Assembly (NCBI GenBank): GCA_958295885.1
Contig: OY282380.1
Coordinates: 1,860,001 to 1,924,000, forward strand
DNA: 64,000 nucleotides
Source: Arenicellales bacterium
GTDB lineage: Bacteria > Pseudomonadota > Gammaproteobacteria > Arenicellales > JAJDZL01
Direction: 5' to 3'
The position numbers and the translations under genes were made by a program. The notes beneath the pieces are model-generated. The model was not told where the DNA came from. It ran no database searches and saw only the letters and a program-made list of their open reading frames with translations. Below, in pieces: positions 1 to 9,007 of the stretch; position 1 is the first letter of the stretch; every line of letters starts with the position of its first letter.

Positions 1-1646
1 TCTTCAGGTGAAAGTTGTGAACGCGTCAGCACGCGATAGAAATAGGCAGAAACCACAGTCAAGGTTACTGTGATGAAGATTATGACGAAAACGTTGTTCA
101 GTGCTTTCAGGAGCGAGATGTCGAGATTGGCCAGCAACTCCTGCACCATCGCTGCATTGTCGAGGCTGGCTGCCAATTCGGTCTTCAACTTTTCCGCAGC
201 GGCGGAATCCACGAGAGCCTGCGGATCTTTCTGTAATTCTTGAAACCGGCCGTCAGCAAGTACGGTTTTCGCAGCTTGGGGGACGATCTCCTCAAGGTGC
301 GAAGAGAAGCCTGTTGCAAGCACAGCCCCCAGCAGCGCCATACCTATTACACCGCCGATGGACCGGAAGAAATAAATGGTCGACGTTGCCGTTCCCACGA
401 CATCGAATGGAACGTGATTTTGTATGCCGACAGAGATCAGTGCGATGATGCCGCCGATTCCGAACCCTGCGGTCACGGTAAAGATCCCGCTATTCAAGAC
501 GCTCGTTGTCTCATCCATTGTGCAAAAAAGGAACAGGCCCGCCGTCATGAGCCCGGCATAAATCATCGCGTTGACTCGATAGCTCGCTTTGGGTCTGGAA
601 AGAAGTTGTCCCGACACTGTACCGCCAGCAACCATTCCCAACAGCATGGGAGTGAGCAGACTTCCGCTTTGCGTCGCAGAGAAATCGAATGCAACCTGAA
701 AGTACAGGGGAAGAAACAGAACGCTTCCATACATCCCGAAGCCGACCGACAACATGATGGCTACGGAAACGCGAACCACCGGGTCAGCATAGAGTGACAG
801 GGGCATAATCGGTGATTTGGCTCGTGCTTCGATAACTATGAAAATGCCAATCATCGACAGTGAGAACAGCAGCATACTGAGAATGAATGGCGATTTCCAC
901 TCATACTGTACGCCGCCGGAAGACAACGCAACGAACAGAGACGACACGGCGAGTACGAGCGTAAGCATGCCCACGATGTCGAAATCACGATCCACTGTAG
1001 AATCGTGGGGTTTCGGAAATACGTATGCAGTTATCAGAAGTACGGGAATGCCCGCTACCCCAATCAATGAAAATGCCCAGCTCCACGAAAAAATGTCGGC
1101 GAGAAAACCGCCTAGCACTGGTCCGATCAAAAAAGACACGCCGTATACGGCAGTTAGAATCCCGTGGAATCTGCCTCGTTCCTTCGGCGCAAAGAGATCG
1201 GCCACGGATACATAGCAACTGGTCATGATGGCGCCGCCACCTATGCCCTGTACGGCGCGAAAAACCACGACTTGAGTCATCGATCCGCTAAAGCCCAGCA
1301 GGATCGAGCCGCTGCAGAAAATCACCAGTCCCAGCAGCAAAAACAACCGACGTCCGTAGATGTCGCTTAAGCTGCCTACAATCGGGAAAGCGAGCGTGGC
1401 TGCCACCACATAGGATGTCGCCGCCCAAGTGTAACGGTCGAATCCGCCCAGGTCGGCAATGATAAGGGGCATCGTTGTAGCGACCACAGTCTGGCTAAGA
1501 GAGCTGAGAAACATAGCCAGCAGCACACATGTCAAAGATGCCATCGCCTGTCGCTTCGGCGGCGGCGCGAAACTGTCGTCGTTCCGGCCGTACTCTTCGG
1601 AATCTACGCCTGCGTTTGAAAAGCCGCTCCGTTCTACCCCGGCCAT
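1..1646 (-). CDS. MFS multidrug-type exporter, DHA2 (EmrB/QacA) family, partial
   Basis: The minus strand is open from an ATG at 1646 to the left edge of the window, so the C-terminus is missing (about 548 residues seen). The start MAGVERSGF is followed by a hydrophilic leader and then TM1 with LSSLSQTVVATTMPLIIADLG, the usual N-terminal signature of the 14-TM DHA2 drug:proton antiporters. Further on are SDIYGRR (motif A) and QGIGGGAIM (motif B/C region), and a periplasmic loop rich in Ala and Glu precedes the last helix. Expected role: proton-driven export of a hydrophobic small molecule through the inner membrane. It lies 50 bp downstream of the phosphotransferase gene on the same strand, so it is probably the last gene of an operon with the P450 and phosphotransferase genes. 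The substrate cannot be read from the sequence. Confidence 0.85.
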   Translation of the reverse strand, partial: MAGVERSGFSNAGVDSEEYGRNDDSFAPPPKRQAMASLTCVLLAMFLSSLSQTVVATTMPLIIADLGGFDRYTWAATSYVVAATLAFPIVGSLSDIYGRRLFLLLGLVIFCSGSILLGFSGSMTQVVVFRAVQGIGGGAIMTSCYVSVADLFAPKERGRFHGILTAVYGVSFLIGPVLGGFLADIFSWSWAFSLIGVAGIPVLLITAYVFPKPHDSTVDRDFDIVGMLTLVLAVSSLFVALSSGGVQYEWKSPFILSMLLFSLSMIGIFIVIEARAKSPIMPLSLYADPVVRVSVAIMLSVGFGMYGSVLFLPLYFQVAFDFSATQSGSLLTPMLLGMVAGGTVSGQLLSRPKASYRVNAMIYAGLMTAGLFLFCTMDETTSVLNSGIFTVTAGFGIGGIIALISVGIQNHVPFDVVGTATSTIYFFRSIGGVIGMALLGAVLATGFSSHLEEIVPQAAKTVLADGRFQELQKDPQALVDSAAAEKLKTELAASLDNAAMVQELLANLDISLLKALNNVFVIIFITVTLTVVSAYFYRVLTRSQLSPE

Positions 1647-1695
1647 TGCTGGATTACGTCCTTGTCTCACCACCGCCGAGTGAGACTGATCGGTC

Positions 1696-2892
1696 TCACT
1701 TTTCCTTGCGCAGATTGAGTAAGCGGCTGTATATGCTGTAGACGCATCTTGACGTCATTGACAATGCCCCGCTGAAGGAAAAGAGCCTTTCACCAGTCGG
1801 CAGAAACTCCCAGGCATCAAGGTCATCAATCGCTGTCAGCGTCCGGCCAAGAGACTCTATCGTATTGATTTCTAGCGCCCGACTGCTCATGTTGATGCTG
1901 CCGGCTCCAATCACCATGGGAATGAGCGTGCCGAGCATGCTCTGTCGGTAGCTGCGCCAGCAATCGTCGCGGGAATAGTTCTTCACTCCCATGCGGCACA
2001 AGGTGTCATGGTATTCACCGATTGCATCACGCTCGATACGACGTCGATCATCGACGGTAACACTGAATGACAGAAAGAAGGCAACGTCGTACATACCACA
2101 GCCGAGTCCAGCGCCCTGCCAGTCGATCACTACAAAGTCGATCTGACCCTCGTCGCCAAAAAGCACGTTGCCTAATCGGTAATCACCGTGGACGATGGTC
2201 TTAGGACCTGAGTTCAAGGCCGCGTAATAAGCGCCGATTCTCGATCCGAACTTCTCAGCCAGTCGGCGCATGTCGGTCGTGAACAGGTCATCAAAGCGAT
2301 TGAGCGTTATGGGAAGAATCAGCAGATAGATCAACTGCATGAGGTAGCCCTCTTTGGCAGACATGAAAGCGTTGCAGTTGCCTAGTGCAGGTGCGTCTGC
2401 AGCTTCCCAGAATTGTCCTTGAAGTTCAGCGATTTCGGCAATGGCGCGTCTCGCCCGCATGACACCCGCGCCCTCCATATTCGGCAGCTCCTTCATATTG
2501 CCGAGATCTTCCATCACCAGAACGAACCCTTGGCTGCGCGCGTCGAAATCGCAATAAAAGACAGATGGAACCCGAATGTGACTGTGCAGAGCGATGTCGC
2601 TGTAGAACACGAACTCTCGGTGGTAGAGTGACATCCAATTTGCGAACTTTCTAACGGTTATTTTGCTGGTGGGCAATTTGACGACGACCGCAGCCGGATG
2701 AAGTGCGATGTTGCCGCAAGCGGTCATGCGACAGCGATAGACATGCCCCATCATATTGTTCTCGTCCGATATCTCCTTGATCTCCAGCGCATCCAATTCC
2801 GGAAAATCAGACAATCCACCAGCAGCCAGCGCCTGCTGCATCCACTCGGCTGTGATATCGTCAGCCTGCACGGGAATGGGAAGCTGTGTCAT
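1696..2892 (-). CDS. APH/ecdysteroid-kinase-like phosphotransferase
   Basis: 398 residues with the aminoglycoside-phosphotransferase-type kinase fold. The catalytic loop is IVHGDYRLGNVLF (HxDxxxxN) near residue 235, and the metal-binding segment VIDWQGAGLG follows about 20 residues later. The N-lobe carries AVVVKLP with the likely ATP lysine. Proteins of this group (phosphotransferase/EcKL-like) phosphorylate small hydroxylated metabolites. In bacteria they often sit beside P450 genes in lipid or sterol metabolism; that is family knowledge, and the substrate here is unknown. The gene is 78 bp downstream of the P450 gene and 50 bp upstream of the MFS gene, all on the minus strand. The catalytic residues look intact. 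Confidence 0.8.
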   Translation of the reverse strand: MTQLPIPVQADDITAEWMQQALAAGGLSDFPELDALEIKEISDENNMMGHVYRCRMTACGNIALHPAAVVVKLPTSKITVRKFANWMSLYHREFVFYSDIALHSHIRVPSVFYCDFDARSQGFVLVMEDLGNMKELPNMEGAGVMRARRAIAEIAELQGQFWEAADAPALGNCNAFMSAKEGYLMQLIYLLILPITLNRFDDLFTTDMRRLAEKFGSRIGAYYAALNSGPKTIVHGDYRLGNVLFGDEGQIDFVVIDWQGAGLGCGMYDVAFFLSFSVTVDDRRRIERDAIGEYHDTLCRMGVKNYSRDDCWRSYRQSMLGTLIPMVIGAGSINMSSRALEINTIESLGRTLTAIDDLDAWEFLPTGERLFSFSGALSMTSRCVYSIYSRLLNLRKEK

Positions 2893-2969
2893 GTCACTGG
2901 CTCCGATTGCCGGCAGCTGCTAGATGTTTCGCACACCAATCTCACAGAAGTCCGTCATGCAGCTGCGCG

Positions 2970-4607
2970 TCAATTGTTCCGCCGACGCATCAGACGAAAA
3001 TGTAACGACTCGTCTATGTGGGGATTCGGTGAGTAATTGATCTTTAGCGGACGCTCTGGACGGTCCAGCTCGAGCTCAGTTTCGCGAACGATGATGGCCA
3101 AAGTAGTTACGATCTGCAGTTCTGAAAGAGCGGCTGCGATGCAGCGATGTCGACCCGCGCCGAACGGGACAAACGCACCGGGTTTTCGGTGCTGTTTTTC
3201 GCTTTTCGTGTAGCGCTCAATATCGAATCGTTCAGGATCCGGGAAGCACTCCGGCAGCTGATGGCTGACTGTCGTGCCAAACATAAGCTCCGCACCCGAA
3301 GGTACTTGATATCCTGCAAATTCAAAAGAATTAGCTGCGGTGCGTCTGACTGCTGGAGTGACCGGATATATGCGCAATGACTCTAGCGCAACTCGGTGGG
3401 TTACGTCCAACCCACGCAGTCCTTCCGGAGTCAGCGGACCACGCGCATACATTTCGTCAACCTCTTCTCGCACTTGCTCCAGAAGTTCTGGATACTTCAG
3501 CAACGAGAAGAGCATGAGTGCACAGATACTCCCGGACGTGTCAATGCCAACCATAAATGGAGCAAGGATGTTCGCACGCAGGTCTGTTTCTGGCAGCAAC
3601 TGAGGATCGGATCGGTTAATCTCGAGAAGATCATCAACAAAGTCCGGGGTCACACCAACTCGCTTATCTGGATGATGTGCTTCCAATATCCGTTCATAAA
3701 GCTCTCCCATACGCTGATTGAGACGCCGAGACTTCGGTAAACGCTCGATCAGTGGTGACCATCGTTTTGAGATGTATATCGAGATTTTCAATTTCAGATA
3801 ATGGATGATATCGTCAATGAATTCTTCCGCGGAAATGCCGGTGCAGCACTGTCCAATTTGCTCGGCGACGATTTCCTGCATCGCACGCTGAATCTGTATG
3901 GGCTGTCCTTGAGGCCATTTTTCGATCACGTTTGGAGTAATGTCTTCGACCTGAGCCAGATTGGTCTTAAACGCCTTGGGGGAATAGCCTTTGGCCTGCA
4001 GTTTCCGCATTCGGAGGTGTTCCGGACCGTCCATGTTCAAGATGGAGCGATGCGCCCCCATGGCGACACTGAAATCTTGATAAGCTTCGTGGGATCGAAA
4101 ATATGTGCCTGAGTGCTTTGTCAACGGGATATTGGCTTCGGGCCCGACGAGAGCGATGAACCGATAGCCGAAAGCCCGAATGCGAAAGATCGGACCGTAC
4201 TTCTTGTAGCATCTTGTAAGAAAATGGACAATATCGCCCGCCATTTGAAATGCATTGCCAGCGATGGGCAATCCCGGCACCTCCGTAATTTTTTCGGGAG
4301 GCTGAACGGTCTTGACGGCGGGTGCGTCCGGCTTGATCGTCCGAATGCTCTTTTGAACCGTTCTGCTCATCAGATCAAGGCGGGAGATTAGATCAATGCG
4401 CTCCCGCACATCGGCCAGCTCTTCGCGAGAAAGGATGCTCTCGAACACGCCGCTGGCCGCCGCAAGACCGATTATCATGCTGTCGCGCGGGTCTGGAATT
4501 TCCTCACCGAATAGAGCCGACATCACACGGGACTGGACATCCTTGACGGTTTCGCCGTTGACAGACGGATAGATGTGAGCGCGTTCGACTACCCGAGTCG
4601 GAAACAC
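2970..4607 (-). CDS. Cytochrome P450 (C-terminal part of a GPP34-P450 fusion)
   Basis: The P450 domain occupies roughly residues 120-540 of this reading frame. The I-helix is MVGIDTSGS, the K-helix ExxR is ESLR, and the heme loop is FVPFGAGRHRCIAAAL with the ligand Cys near residue 489, so catalysis should be intact. Residues 1-95 are not P450: they match the second half of a GPP34 (GOLPH3-like) domain, with LFGEEIPDPRDSMIIGL and similar segments. The frame stays open upstream to a TAA at 4683-4685 and beyond that continues into the first half of GPP34, so the real gene was one fusion starting near 4961. The listed 5' end is a GTG codon and is only the farthest possible start after the stop; a functional P450 would need a start inside this stretch. 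It probably oxidises a hydrophobic substrate. Confidence 0.75.
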   Translation of the reverse strand: MFPTRVVERAHIYPSVNGETVKDVQSRVMSALFGEEIPDPRDSMIIGLAAASGVFESILSREELADVRERIDLISRLDLMSRTVQKSIRTIKPDAPAVKTVQPPEKITEVPGLPIAGNAFQMAGDIVHFLTRCYKKYGPIFRIRAFGYRFIALVGPEANIPLTKHSGTYFRSHEAYQDFSVAMGAHRSILNMDGPEHLRMRKLQAKGYSPKAFKTNLAQVEDITPNVIEKWPQGQPIQIQRAMQEIVAEQIGQCCTGISAEEFIDDIIHYLKLKISIYISKRWSPLIERLPKSRRLNQRMGELYERILEAHHPDKRVGVTPDFVDDLLEINRSDPQLLPETDLRANILAPFMVGIDTSGSICALMLFSLLKYPELLEQVREEVDEMYARGPLTPEGLRGLDVTHRVALESLRIYPVTPAVRRTAANSFEFAGYQVPSGAELMFGTTVSHQLPECFPDPERFDIERYTKSEKQHRKPGAFVPFGAGRHRCIAAALSELQIVTTLAIIVRETELELDRPERPLKINYSPNPHIDESLHFRLMRRRNN

Positions 4608-4682
4608 CTGGCCGTTATCGTCCGCCTGCAGGATGCCGACATTGATCAGCCGGAGTTGTGCCTTATCGCGGATGGAATTGCC

Positions 4683-4961
4683 TTATTTCGCAGTTCGTTT
4701 AACCCAGTAGGTCGTGTCGCGCGTTTTAGTTTCCTCGGCAATATTAAGAAGAGTAGGATCAAGCAGATCGTCGCCCACTGGCGTCGAGTCTATCAAATAC
4801 AGCTGTTCTGGATCTGTGTCGATCCGATTCTCAAGTGCGAGATCCATCAACACTGCACCTGCAATGACAGCATCACGCTGATGCTCGGAAATAGCATATT
4901 GGATAGTGCCACTGCTGGCATCTATGATCAGCAAGAGAAGTTCTTCAGCTATTCGCAGCAT
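4683..4961 (-). pseudogene. GPP34 (GOLPH3-like) domain, N-terminal half, cut by TAA
   Basis: From ATG 4961 the reading MLRIAEELLLLIIDASSG is the typical start of bacterial GPP34 proteins, followed by AGAVLMDLALENRI and PVGDDLLDPTLLNIAEE. The frame meets a TAA at 4683-4685. Translation beyond it in the same frame gives KAQLRLINVGILQADDNG and then runs straight into the GPP34 second half and P450 domain. No base needs to be added or removed, so the lesion is a single nonsense codon. GPP34 proteins bind phosphoinositides in eukaryotes; the bacterial role is unclear, though GPP34-P450 fusions are known. Either the fusion is a pseudogene or the stop is read through or is a sequence error. Confidence 0.7.
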
Positions 4962-5036
4962 CGGTCGATTAACTCTTATGTAACCATTTGTTACTATCAT
5001 GCGGACGATTGAATGTGAGAGAATTAGCATATTCAC

Positions 5037-5365
5037 CGACGCGGAGCAGATTAAAACAGGACCAAGGGAAAGAAAACTTAACTATCCGACTTCAGCCTAC
5101 GAGTCCGCCCTGGCGAACCACTAAAACCTGTCCCCCGACGTCGTCACCTATTTTCTCAACAACACACACATAGACACACCTGCAAAATTCATTATATTGC
5201 ATTCTGAAGTGTCACCTTGGGAGAGAAGGTTACCCAATTAAATCAATGTTGTAGGTTTGTTGTCTATTTTAATTTAATCAACATGGAATTTCTCTCGTAG
5301 TCTCCAGTGAGTCGAACTGTTGCTCAATTTACCGCTCTCCTTGAACAAATATCGAAAACATCTCA
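5037..5365. other. Intergenic region, no gene seen
   Basis: AT-rich spacer between the GPP34-P450 gene and the DUF4365 module, which both point left. It presumably holds the promoter of the P450 operon on its left side and the 3' end of the 393-aa gene on its right. No convincing ORF, repeat or RNA was recognised. Confidence 0.4.
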
Positions 5366-6547
5366 TCAAATTTCCTTGATCCCTGAACTAGTGAAAAGAT
5401 CTGAAATTCCAGTTTCTTCGCTAGGTTCATCGTCGTCTTGAATGAAATTTTCGATTTTGGCATCTAGTATTTTCCACTGAGTTTGACTTCTTTGTGGATT
5501 GCCTGTGATTGAAACCAGAGCATTTCTTTGATGAGCTTGAATAGCTTTGCTGTAATCATTTTTATTCAATTTAGCACGAATAATTCTTTGATTTCCTTCA
5601 TCGGAAATTACTAATTGAACGTTGCCATCAGATTCATCCTGATTCCGTTTCAACTGCCTAACGAATCCCCGAAAGCAGGTAGGTGACTCAGGATTTATCA
5701 ATTTGAACTGTTCCGCTGCCTCACGTAAATTGACAGCATCACTCTCATTAAAGCTGATTGATGACCAGGCTTCCTGGGCTGGGAAAGTTCTTGCCCAATT
5801 CATGCTTATGTCCAGGTTGGAATAGGGAGTAATCAACGAGTCAAGAGCGTTGCATAAATTCCAATTTACCCCTTCAGACATGACTTCAGCAAATGCATTG
5901 GAGTCTCCATTTGAATATTTCGCAGAAGCTGCTTTTACGGATTTAAGTGATTTAGCGAAATGGCTTGTCAATTGCCGCTCAATGGGGATATTGTTCGACT
6001 CAATTGCCAAACTAAGTTCCTGTTGCGGAGGAGGAGGTGTAATCTTGACCAATAAGGTAACGACGTAACTGCCTTGTTCAGTTTGTCCTAGACGAACTCG
6101 TTTCAATAGGTTGGCAGCATCACTATCTGCACGACCATGGTAAACAGGTTGTGGGTTCTTTAAGGAGCGCGCGGCTGCAAGAACCAGATCGCGGATGTCT
6201 TTGAACAGCTTAACTCCTCCATCCATCGCAAGAGTGCCGTCATCACCGCTGGGAATTCTAACTCGCACGACATCTTGGTCGACAGAAGACAGGTCTTTAT
6301 AGATCGCCAGTTCGTGCTTATCAGTCACTTTGGCGAATATTCCAACTAGTCGTGATACGACTGTAGAGTAGTCTCCTAATTCTTTAATTCGCGGAATAAC
6401 AATTTCTGGCAAATCATTTCCGCTGTAAACGTCTGAATTATCGCCGTAGGTGTCAACCTTACTCCAACCAAGTGTTAGAGCAACCGCCGATAAAGCGGAT
6501 GGCGAAATTGCGGATAATGCTTCTGTATCTTGAATCGGTAGTTTCAT
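5366..6547 (-). CDS. Conserved hypothetical protein paired with DUF4365
   Basis: 393 residues, no signal peptide, no membrane segments and no motif I recognise. It is hydrophilic, with a Pro run (KITPPPPQQ) near the middle and an acidic C-terminus (IQDDDEPSEETG). The start ATG overlaps the stop of the upstream DUF4365 gene by four bases (ATGA), which indicates translational coupling and a joint function. DUF4365 proteins are restriction-endonuclease-like, so a defence or DNA-processing role for the pair is plausible, but this is inference. The ORF itself is intact although its partner is broken. Confidence 0.6.
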   Translation of the reverse strand: MKLPIQDTEALSAISPSALSAVALTLGWSKVDTYGDNSDVYSGNDLPEIVIPRIKELGDYSTVVSRLVGIFAKVTDKHELAIYKDLSSVDQDVVRVRIPSGDDGTLAMDGGVKLFKDIRDLVLAAARSLKNPQPVYHGRADSDAANLLKRVRLGQTEQGSYVVTLLVKITPPPPQQELSLAIESNNIPIERQLTSHFAKSLKSVKAASAKYSNGDSNAFAEVMSEGVNWNLCNALDSLITPYSNLDISMNWARTFPAQEAWSSISFNESDAVNLREAAEQFKLINPESPTCFRGFVRQLKRNQDESDGNVQLVISDEGNQRIIRAKLNKNDYSKAIQAHQRNALVSITGNPQRSQTQWKILDAKIENFIQDDDEPSEETGISDLFTSSGIKEI

Positions 6548-7044
6548 TTTAATTTTCCTCTACGCGATTGGTCCATAAGGTCTCGCAGGCTTTCCACATT
6601 GAACCTGTTCTCTCTAGGGATCTTCACCGTAACTCTGTATTTGTTGAATGATTCTTCAAACCCGCGCAAATTCAAATAATACGCACAGTTTCTGATAACC
6701 AGTTTTTCGGGTGTGACCGCCAACCATTTATATTCACAATCGGGCAAATCAATGACAACAAGAATTCTAGGTGTCTGTGTAGTTTCTCGAAGTCTGTCGT
6801 AGTCTTTTGTTTCGAGCGGCTAGCGAAACAATCCATCTTTTGCTGTTGTTAAATTAGATGTCGCCTTCAATTGCACATCAAGTGACGGCCGCATTGGCTG
6901 CCCTGCGCGAATTTGAATATCGATTCCATTTAAATCCATGGATTCAGAAGCGGTTATGTAACCAGCGCCAGCAGCGACTGCCCGAATGTAGACTTCGGAA
7001 AAAGCTTCCTTTTGTTTGGAAGAGGTGAGCAGCCTATCGTTCAA
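6544..7044 (-). pseudogene. DUF4365 (PD-(D/E)XK-like) gene with an in-frame TAG
   Basis: The N-terminal part ends ...TAKDGLFR and hits TAG at 6820-6822. Continuing in the same frame gives PLETKDYDRLRETTQTPRI and then the rest of the domain to 6544. The N-part has DLNGIDIQI and LDVQLKAT, fitting the D...(E/Q)xK nuclease core of DUF4365; the C-part has KLVIRNCAYYLNLRG and VKIPRENRFNVESL, also characteristic. The stop sits where family members usually have a hydrophobic or aromatic residue before PL, so TAY to TAG is a likely origin. The best upstream start is TTG at 7044. The protein is coupled to the 393-aa gene by an ATGA overlap. Confidence 0.7.
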
Positions 7045-7438
7045 AGTATAGATTTATGGATTTAAATTCCTTTGTAAATCGACGCAGATTCAAATGTCAG
7101 GTGAATCAAACTTCTTTGCAAACCAGTATTTTCACAAAGAGATATTCTGTAAAACCAATTGACAGAAGTCTTAAGATTCGAATTAAACAAGAATCATTAT
7201 TGAAGGTGTTGATTATAAAGCCTCAACTGGCGCGAAATGCGGTTCACGTACCGCTAGATAACCAAACGGGACTCAGTCTTGAATCATTGTGACGAGGCGT
7301 CAACATGACCATCCAATGGACCAGCTGCTAAATCTCAATGCAAACGGACTGAAGAGAAGTAGATTGATCTCAGATGCAGCTGAATTGGATGACTTTGTTT
7401 GCAATTCACCAAAGTCAGAAGAACGGATGAACGATCTG
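7045..7438. other. Intergenic region, no convincing gene
   Basis: About 390 bp between the DUF4365 gene and the 3' end of the transpeptidase gene. Short plus-strand ORFs at 7056-7292 and 7289-7492 exist, the latter running into the transpeptidase gene in antisense. Neither shows a ribosome site or a recognisable domain. Moderately AT-rich. Confidence 0.35.
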
Positions 7439-8896
7439 CTAGCCTTGAGCGGTAGGAGATTGAAAATAATTTTCGATCACTTTACGCGCTAGGACTGCAG
7501 GTTTGATCCGCCATTTTTCCTTGTTGACGACAACAGCTGCAATCGTGATCTGATCCGACCCCGAATCCCCGTATCCGACAAACCATTCAGTTCGACCTTT
7601 CGGATTGGTGCCGCTGAGCGATCCAGTTTTGCCACCCACATCAAGGTTCGCATACTGGCGCTTGAAGAATCCGCGAAACGATTTTCTTGCTGACCCTTTT
7701 TTGACTGTTTCACGCATCAGTACGCGCATATCCTGAGCGGATTCCTGATCAATCGCTCTGAACTTTCCAGGGCTGGATTCATAGATCAAGGGACCGTTTG
7801 GAATTCGTGCATAATCTACAATTCGAGGTTCAATGATGATTCCGTCATTCACAACAGCCGAAGCCAGCATCACTGCATGGAGTGGACTGATTGTAGTTTG
7901 ACGTGTGTATCCGGAAGCTGCCTCTGCAATCGACCATTCATCATCGGCATCAATATTTGTCTTGCTGGGCTTTAACGCGACGTCTGTGACGAGAGCCCGA
8001 TTGAATCCAAATTGATTGGCATATTTTCCTAGTGATTCAGCACCGACGTCAAAAATTCCCAGTCGTCCGAAAACAGTGTTGATGGACAGCGCGAATGCTT
8101 TGGTGAGGTTCGCCGAACGAGTCCATTTGTTCTTTTTGTGACGTAGAACATTCGATTTATAGAGCGATGAATTTTTACCGTTGTATTGGAATACGGTTGA
8201 TGGAGTCGCAATATCCAGATCAAGCGCTGCAGCTGCGGTGATCATTTTGAAAATCGACGCCGCCGGGAAACCGGAATGAACCGACAAATTGTCAAACGGT
8301 TCACCATCTCTTATGAAGCTGGACATTGCCAGTATTCGACCCGTTTTCGGATCTGTTACAACAACTGCCGCAAAATCTGGACCGTACTGTTCAAGCAGAC
8401 CGTCAATGTACCCTTTGAATTCTGAATCAATGGTGTAGTGAAGTGCAGCATCCAGTTTGCTGTCTCCAACCTGCAATTCAACCGAGTTTGGGTAGAGATT
8501 GTCTCGAATGCTTGTTTCGATGGAAGCTGAAATTTCATTCACACCTATGCCCCAGTCATGACGGTAAGTGCGGTTTGTTTCCGCTTCAGGCGGGAGGTAT
8601 AAGAGAAATCCCAAACCGACCGCAAGGCAGACGACCAACTTGACAGCGTGAAAGACAAAATTCCGGAACCAAGATTTCAGCGTTCCATTTCGATTCAGGT
8701 CCTGCGGAACTTCGAATTGTTCCGAAAAGCTGCTGGCAGTCGCTGCAGCCGATTCCCCAAAAGGAGCGCCTGTTCCGACTGCATCTTTCTTTGTTGCATC
8801 AGATGTGTTCAATCGCCGTCGTCTCTGATCAAGTTGAGCAGGTGGAATTCGACGACCATGTGAAACTCGTTTACGCGAATTAGGTCTATTTTTCAT
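7439..8896 (-). CDS. Penicillin-binding protein, transpeptidase domain
   Basis: 485 residues. A very basic cytoplasmic N-terminus (RKRVSHGRR, RRRR) leads to one transmembrane helix at about 80-101. The transpeptidase domain then shows all three active-site motifs: SIFK at 214-217 (nucleophile Ser214), SIN at 271-273 and KTG at 423-425. The N-terminal pedestal is short and there is no glycosyltransferase domain, so this is a small class-B-like PBP, or PbpA/FtsI-type relative, that cross-links peptidoglycan in the periplasm. Which division or elongation complex it serves cannot be told. The basic Ser/Arg-rich tail of about 70 residues is longer than usual. It is transcribed leftward with no close partner. 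Confidence 0.85.
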   Translation of the reverse strand: MKNRPNSRKRVSHGRRIPPAQLDQRRRRLNTSDATKKDAVGTGAPFGESAAATASSFSEQFEVPQDLNRNGTLKSWFRNFVFHAVKLVVCLAVGLGFLLYLPPEAETNRTYRHDWGIGVNEISASIETSIRDNLYPNSVELQVGDSKLDAALHYTIDSEFKGYIDGLLEQYGPDFAAVVVTDPKTGRILAMSSFIRDGEPFDNLSVHSGFPAASIFKMITAAAALDLDIATPSTVFQYNGKNSSLYKSNVLRHKKNKWTRSANLTKAFALSINTVFGRLGIFDVGAESLGKYANQFGFNRALVTDVALKPSKTNIDADDEWSIAEAASGYTRQTTISPLHAVMLASAVVNDGIIIEPRIVDYARIPNGPLIYESSPGKFRAIDQESAQDMRVLMRETVKKGSARKSFRGFFKRQYANLDVGGKTGSLSGTNPKGRTEWFVGYGDSGSDQITIAAVVVNKEKWRIKPAVLARKVIENYFQSPTAQG

Positions 8897-9007
8897 AGGA
8901 CACTGCGGGAATACGAGACTAAGAGAAGTTAATTTAGGAAGAAAAACCTAATGTTCCTTAATTTTATTATATTTCTCTATTCAAATCAAACAGTGACGGT
9001 GAAAGTC

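Noticed and set aside
4683..6822. Stop-codon reassignment as explanation for in-frame stops
   Set aside because: Interrupted genes contain TAA, TAG and TGA, and the intact genes end in all three. Frameshifts accompany several of them. This is decay, not a changed code.
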